Positions 58,841 to 64,000 of a stretch of 64,000 nucleotides of DNA are shown here, one piece after another. Source of the stretch: Welwitschia mirabilis (Eukaryota > Gnetophyta > Gnetopsida > Welwitschiales); assembly GCA_051453625.1 (NCBI GenBank), contig JBOZIK010000001.1, positions 232,656,792 to 232,720,791 on the forward strand, in the 5' to 3' direction. Below the pieces are notes generated by a model. The model was not told the origin of the DNA and did not search any database. It was given only the letters and a program-made list of their open reading frames with translations. The position numbers were made by a program, and so were the translations under genes. Positions within the stretch are counted from its first letter, which is position 1; each line of letters starts with the position of its first letter.

Positions 58841-59017
58841 TTAGTAAAAAGTGAAAGGAATTTCTTACATCCTTCACATTGAACTTGGTCAAAGTTCTCA
58901 AGCAAAGTCTATATTGTTATTATAGGAATATTTCCTATAATAATATCTTATCATTACATAATAAACTGCTTCGTAAAAAAGTTTGCATGTATTTTTGTAC
59001 ATGACATCATGGATGTC

Positions 59018-59023
59018 TTTATT
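59018..59023 (-). terminator. Possible polyadenylation signal of the UGT gene
   Basis: AATAAA on the minus strand, 123 bp past the stop codon, a normal distance for a plant near-upstream element. It lies between the gene and the LINE remnant. Confidence 0.45.
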
Positions 59024-59145
59024 GTTTGTTTTACTAAGTATAAAATAGTTTGTTCAGTTGCAAAGTACCCTACTAACCCTCTATTTATGCGGAAGAAACA
59101 AGGCCAACTCGTACCCAAATATCAAACGACCTCGATTTCCTTACT

Positions 59146-60615
59146 CTACTCCGGCGGGGACATGGAGGGGCCGCTTTCTTTTGTGTTCCCTTGGCTTTCC
59201 AAACCGAGGCAAAAGGCGGCCAACGACTCGAAGGAGCTGCCGCCTTCCGACACCGCATTGTTTGCCGCTTGGCTCAGCCTCCGCATATTTAACTTCACTT
59301 GCTCGTTTTTCATCAACTCTTTCACCCCGTTCTGCACTTCTTCTCTTTTGACCATTCCATCCTCTTCTTTCCTCAGACTTACGCCTACCCTCATTTCCTC
59401 CACCAACAACAGCTCGTTCATCCGCTGCTCCGCACCCTGCGGCCACGTCAACACCGGAACGCCGTGCACAATTGTCTCTAACGTTGAATTCCATCCACAG
59501 TGCGTAAGGAATCCTCCAGTTGAAGGATGAGAAAGAATGGCCACCTGTGGCGCCCACTTTGTATACACGAGTCCTCTTGCCACCGTTCTGCCCAGGAATC
59601 CTGCCGGCAACATGCTGTTGATGTCTTTCGATTGTTGCCTTTGCATAGCAGCTGGCAGCCGAGGCTTCTGTAGTACCCACAGGAATCTTTGCCCGCTAGC
59701 TTCCAAACCGTGTGCCAACTCTTCAATTTGTGCCGGCGAAAGAAGCGCTTCGCTTCCAAACGACACGTACAACACGGATTTTGAAGGTTGCATATTCAGC
59801 CAACACAGGCACTCATCTCTTTTGTCTTCCGTCTTCTTCTCTTGATCTTCTCCAAAGAGAGAGGACTGAATCAGAGGACCCACCACGTAATACTCCTTTG
59901 GATCACCGTCCGTGCCAGCGACTTTCCGTTCTTGAAGTGCCTTCAGTGGTAGCTTCTCCAAATCAACGAAGGTGTTGACAAGGAAGCCATAAGCCTTGGC
60001 AAGTGAATGACAGTAAGGCCTGAACCAATCCCAATTCCATAGCGAATCTTCAAAGAGCGGTTCAGGAAAGTCCTTGGCCTGCATGGGAGGCAACCCCGGC
60101 ACCTCGATGGTGTGCTGCAGGTCCCTCAAGGGTAATCCGGCGGTTTGAGAAAGTGTAGGGGCGTACAGCATCAGGCAAAGAACAGCTGCGGGTTGGACGA
60201 AAAAGACATAGAGGGGGAGTTGCAGTTCAAGGGCAACATCGAAATAGTGACCACAGAAGAAATCAGTGATAAATGAATTGATTGGGCCGGATTCTAACAA
60301 TTTGACAAGAGTCTGTTTCAGAAGAGGCACTACAAGCTCTTGAAGCCTAGCCACGTGCTCTCTGGTGTCTGTGATGTGTGCAGGCACTGCGGCATGCGGA
60401 AGCCGCAGGAAGCGGATGTCGATGTCCTTGATCGAAGATAAGCCGTGTTCGTATTTTGAGAGGAAGTCGGGAGGCATATGCCAATCAGCGGTAATGAAAG
60501 TTACAGAAACGTGATGTGAGGCGGAGAGGCGTTTGGCGACCTCTGCCATGGGAATGAAGTGTCCCATGCCGAAGGCCGGCAGGAGAACCACGTGAGGGCG
60601 GTTACTGCGCTGCAT
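59146..60615 (-). CDS. Family 1 UDP-glycosyltransferase, group E (UGT72-like)
   Basis: An uninterrupted 489-residue frame, the usual length for plant UGTs, without introns. The GT-B fold is recognisable. The N-terminal acceptor half has HVVLLPAFGMGHFIP with catalytic His19 and the ITD motif with Asp118. The donor half has VLYVSFGS at about 281-288 and a 44-residue PSPG box at 354-397, starting WAPQ and ending EQ. That box includes HCGWNSTLE (Trp375) and the terminal Gln397 that favours UDP-glucose. The general layout (LLPAGFLGRT...RGLV, VLTWPQGAEQRMNELL) resembles group E enzymes such as UGT72 and UGT71/88, which glucosylate phenolics including monolignols and hydroquinone. The acceptor here cannot be told from sequence. 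There is no signal peptide, so it is cytosolic. The start codon has G at -3. The gene is much GC-richer than its surroundings. Confidence 0.93.
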   Translation of the reverse strand: MQRSNRPHVVLLPAFGMGHFIPMAEVAKRLSASHHVSVTFITADWHMPPDFLSKYEHGLSSIKDIDIRFLRLPHAAVPAHITDTREHVARLQELVVPLLKQTLVKLLESGPINSFITDFFCGHYFDVALELQLPLYVFFVQPAAVLCLMLYAPTLSQTAGLPLRDLQHTIEVPGLPPMQAKDFPEPLFEDSLWNWDWFRPYCHSLAKAYGFLVNTFVDLEKLPLKALQERKVAGTDGDPKEYYVVGPLIQSSLFGEDQEKKTEDKRDECLCWLNMQPSKSVLYVSFGSEALLSPAQIEELAHGLEASGQRFLWVLQKPRLPAAMQRQQSKDINSMLPAGFLGRTVARGLVYTKWAPQVAILSHPSTGGFLTHCGWNSTLETIVHGVPVLTWPQGAEQRMNELLLVEEMRVGVSLRKEEDGMVKREEVQNGVKELMKNEQVKLNMRRLSQAANNAVSEGGSSFESLAAFCLGLESQGNTKESGPSMSPPE

Positions 60616-60746
60616 CTCTACTTGCTATCTTCTGTCGTTGGCTCTGAATATCGACTATACAAAACGAAAATGGATTTTTAAGACGTGTGCGGCACAAAAC
60701 ACATGGTAGCAAGTGCAGTAGGAATGGGTAATCTTCGAGCATGTGT

Positions 60747-60752
60747 TTGACC
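60747..60752 (+). promoter_or_regulatory. Possible W-box upstream of the UGT gene
   Basis: TTGACC, the core of WRKY-binding W-boxes, about 135 bp upstream of the start codon. A single six-base match has weak value. Confidence 0.25.
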
Positions 60753-60788
60753 AAACCCTTTGTTGTCGTAGCTTGCACGATAAGCAAT

Positions 60789-60797
60789 CTATATTTA
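60789..60797 (-). promoter_or_regulatory. Possible TATA box of the UGT gene
   Basis: TAAATATAG on the minus strand, about 175 bp upstream of the start codon. It would give a leader of roughly 140 bases. No other strong TATA lies nearer. Confidence 0.35.
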
Positions 60798-60799
60798 AT

Positions 60800-62990
60800 C
60801 TAAAACTAAATGCTTATGAACTACACAATGTAAACCATGATCTCCTATTAACGATGGGTCATTTTATGTTAGCATCGCCTTCCAGTGCTTTAGTGGAGTG
60901 GACTTTTTTAGTGGAGTATATAGGCGATGATGCATGGGAGCGATATAGGTTTAATGATGCTCATTTTATATGAGAAGTGATACAAATATTTGATAATGTT
61001 TTAGTTTAAAATGATAAACCATTGAAAATTAGAGGTTGAAAACGTTGATGCTTACTCCATTGACGCAAAGGAGATGTGGAAGCATATCCAATAGGAATGC
61101 CTACCCATATTGAGAAGAAGAAGATGGACTAATGTTGATTAAGCCATTGATTTAGAGTGGCATTAAGGAAAGAAGAGGGGCATTTGGTGAAGTTGTAAAG
61201 ATAATAGGGGTGAAGAGGACGCTTGGGCAGTGAAGCGAGTTGCAAACTCTAGTGTGCAGTTGCAGTCTTACTCTTTAGATAATGGAATTGTTTGGAAGGA
61301 TTTATGTAGACTATCAAATGGGCATTGGACATGATAGCAAGTGTTTTCACAGCTCTTGTGGCTCATTTTTTGGATACTTGTTATTTGTGTAAGTAGCAGA
61401 TCAGAGATGGACATTTACATCTATAAATAACAGGTTTTCTCACTTAAAAGATTTTGTAGGATTTAAGGATCGAAGCTTTTTGTGCCTGTTTTAGTGGATC
61501 CTTGTTTGACTTGCTTAAGGCTTATGACATTTCTATGCTTTTCCTTGAATCCTTTAAATCATCTTAAGAGTGAGTAATTGATATACAAGTTACAGAGGAA
61601 GTTTTAATAAAGCTAATGAAAAAGAGAAAGAGAATATTTTGAATCATTGTTTAAGAAGTAATTTTCTAGATTTGTATGTGTTATGTAGGTCTTATTCAAT
61701 TGCATAATTATATTGAAAGAAGAAAGTAACTGAGTAAGACTATTTCGTTGCATAGTAGACATGACTTTCTATATCAATGAATGTTGACAATAACAAATCA
61801 CTCATGTTCAAAGCGAAGGCTGCGATGAAGGTCTTTGATCAACTACTATGACAATATAACAGAAGCAAAGTACTTGACACAATATGGACTTCTTATAGTA
61901 AGTAAAACAATGCTTGATTATAGGTGAAACATTTATTAATAACTATGTGCAATAGAAGCTAGTAGAGTAATAAGCGGAGTGATGTTGTAGCAAGGGCCTA
62001 AGTAATGGAAAAAGTGCCAAGCATGAAATTTGTCTAAGAAAGGTGCAAAGTCAAAAATGGTAAAGGTGTACATAAAGTCAAGGCATGATATGCATTTGAC
62101 CTATCCTCCACATTTAAGAATAGATGGCAAGTTCTTTAGTTTCTTTGAACTTTTGTTTTTTATGAAAGACCTTCACTTATGTATGTAGCATTAATCTTGG
62201 ATTTTTCATAAGTCAAAAACAAGTTATGAGCTTTGGTATTTTACTTGGTTAACCTTTCTCAAGGGAGATCCTTTCATTTATAATGTCAGACTAACATTCC
62301 ATTAATTCTTGTGGTTATATGGCTCTAGAAACTCAATGATATGTCTCAATAAGATAATTTTTATTTACAATAACATAACTAAATAATAATTAGTAGAGTT
62401 TACAATTACTCATGTTTACATGGCTTTAGTAACTAAACAATCTATGTATACAACAATGTGGACTTGCTGTAAGAAAGTTTGAGAGAAGTTTTATGAAAAG
62501 GAGTGTTTAAGGCTTACATAAATAGCTAAAGTTCTATGGAGTCTATAAACATTTTAGATTAGGATAAACAAGAAGGTTTAGAAGAAAGGAAAAATGGAAA
62601 AAATAAAGAGTTATGATGAGCTAGATTCAAATCTATTTGAAATAAACCTCTATGTAAAGAAATTAGAATGCTTATTCCTGAACAATAATAGTGAAATGTT
62701 TTACTTTGGTTCACAATCAACATGAGGGCTTTAGACATTCTAAGGAGAAAAGGACAACTAGGCATAGAACTTCTAAGAATTTTAAGAAATATGTGAATGT
62801 AATAAAGCTATAGGTTAATTTGAAACATTCATAAGCTAGTTATTAATATTGGTTCCACTTACAATGTCTTTTATTATTGAAGAAGGAATGCTACAAATTC
62901 CTCCTTAAAAAATGAATAAGATAAATACCAATAGAAAAATGTTTTTTTAATGAAATTTGAGGTTTTTAATTGCTAGAATATTAGGAGTAC
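60800..62990. other. Upstream flank of the UGT gene, no gene seen
   Basis: Base composition is a little more even than in the repeats up to about 61500 (for example 60870-61260). No long frame or recognisable motif occurs on either strand. A TATA-like tctataaataac lies at about 61420. Decayed repeat sequence resumes beyond about 61600. Confidence 0.5.
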
Positions 62991-62995
62991 AACTC

Positions 62996-63405
62996 TTACA
63001 AAGAATCGAATAAATAAAACAACACTGATTTTATAAAAAAATCAAACTGAGCATCAGATCTAAGGGGCTGTAGGATCTCCATGATCCAAGGCCTTAGATG
63101 TCTACAAACTCCCCTCTGCTGTCCTGCGAAGAAGCAGACTTCCTTCATAAGCTCTTCAGATTTCCGATTTGAGTTGCATAAACATAACTTCTTTGTGAGT
63201 GCCAAATCGCAAAGGAGCAGGGATACCACGGGATGAATGCAGATCGAGAAGCAGAGGAGAAGGCTTCAAGACACTGCTCATTCTCAAACTAGTAAATTCA
63301 ACAAATGAGCCGCTGACTAAAAAATTACTAGAAAGGCATTGCACTGATCTTGAGAATGGATTTTGCTTTTACTCCTTTAGTTTCAAACCCAATGAATGCC
63401 TATAA
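62996..63405 (-). other. Less-decayed island, possible exon or gene fragment of unknown identity
   Basis: About 400 bp with clearly more G and C than the flanks and with overlapping short frames on both strands. On the minus strand one frame from an ATG at 63285 reads MSSVLKPSPLLLDLHSSRG and stops at 63156. That is Ser- and Leu-rich and basic, like a plastid transit peptide. Another frame continues with KSEELMKEVCFF and HLRPWIMEILQPLRSDAQ down to 63010. The two do not share a frame and I see no decisive splice sites between them. It may be a first exon, an untranslated exon or a pseudogene. I cannot name it. Confidence 0.25.
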
Positions 63406-63420
63406 TAGAGGACCCTGTTG

Positions 63421-64000
63421 TCTATGCCAGGAAAAGCATGGGAAAAGCCAAGTTGATCTTCTCCTTCTATCCTAAAATTTGATTAGTTTCTTGATAGATT
63501 TCCAAACAAATAGCGTCTCACCCCGATCTTAAAGAATCGCATTTGATTCAAATATGTCAATAAAAGAGTGTAGACTTTCTCTTAAAACCGTGAAAGGATT
63601 CCTCTAATCTCCTTAACTTTACCACAAGGACTGCCTAATAGAAAAATGTTAATAAAACATCTTTTAGTTTTTGTTTATGGGAATCCTATAAGAACTTTAT
63701 TTTTTAATTTATAAGGATAAACATCAACTAAATATAACAACTAATAATGAGAAGGTATTAAAGTTGAATTAAAATATGAATATTTGATAATTTATAGAGG
63801 GAAAGGATAGCATAAAAAAGATGACTTTAGGAAAAATTAATACTGTTTTTACATTAATCTATTATTATGAAGATCAAAATAATCTACATATAACATAATA
63901 TTTCATAATATTTCAAAAAATAATTAAAATCAATGTAATAAATGGTTTCAAATGTATTTTCTTAAGATTAATAACTAGAAATCTTTGTTCTGTACACACA
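63421..64000. other. AT-rich right edge, nothing recognised
   Basis: No frame or repeat end is visible in the last 580 bp. Confidence 0.5.

Noticed and set aside
59009-59978. Several frames of 60-179 codons on both strands
   Set aside because: They are shadows of the GC-rich UGT coding sequence in other frames. None has a recognisable domain.
1-64000. Search by eye for tRNA, rRNA, CRISPR arrays, organellar inserts and viral genes
   Set aside because: None seen. Polymerase-like motifs all belong to Gypsy, Copia or L1 elements in the expected domain order.

Overview
This window is eukaryotic nuclear DNA from a seed plant with a large, repeat-swollen genome. It is very AT-rich and almost all of it is old, nested transposable elements broken by stop codons and frameshifts. 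Most damage reads as C-to-T or G-to-A change, as expected of long-methylated plant DNA. The LTR elements of several lineages, L1-type LINEs and a lone gene island in tens of kilobases of decayed repeats suggest a gymnosperm. That is an inference, and no marker here fixes the species.

The one convincing intact host gene is a single-exon family 1 UDP-glycosyltransferase (489 codons, minus strand, 59146-60615). It has the catalytic His and Asp and a full 44-residue PSPG box. It is clearly GC-richer than its surroundings. A second, weaker island of less decayed sequence lies at about 63.0-63.4 kb and may hold a small exon or gene fragment.

Layout. (1) 1-14.35 kb: a minus-strand Athila-like Gypsy gag-protease, split inside its protease by an 11.7-kb LTR element (726-12396) with 4-kb LTRs, a primer binding site, a gag and no pol; another LTR sits inside its 3' LTR. 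(2) 14.35-21.3 kb: LTR-type debris, an unassigned decayed reading frame (about 17.24-18.4 kb) and an assembly gap. (3) 21.3-23.5 kb: a LINE reverse transcriptase remnant. (4) 23.5-33 kb: very AT-rich, gene-free, with LTR-like pieces. (5) 33-34.5 kb: a plus-strand Gypsy gag-protease remnant, then a candidate solo LTR. (6) 35.7-50.6 kb: a Copia composite made of a short-LTR element with gag, then a second, Tork/SIRE-like element with its own LTR copies at 37.18 and 49.35 kb and an extra frame after pol; its RNase H is split by LINE copy A (40.69-46.52 kb). (7) 51.6-56.25 kb: LINE copy B of the same family. (8) 56.26-58.84 kb: a different LINE ending about 300 bp past the 3' end of the UGT gene. 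(9) 59-64 kb: the UGT gene and its upstream flank.

Only the UGT gene looks functional. The elements record insertion order: Athila-like, then the gag-only LTR element, then a solo LTR; and short-LTR Copia beside the Tork/SIRE-like Copia, then LINE A. I saw no tRNA, rRNA, CRISPR array or organellar DNA. All family calls rest on motifs read by eye, and long-repeat boundaries are good to a few bases only where TG/CA ends or target duplications are quoted.
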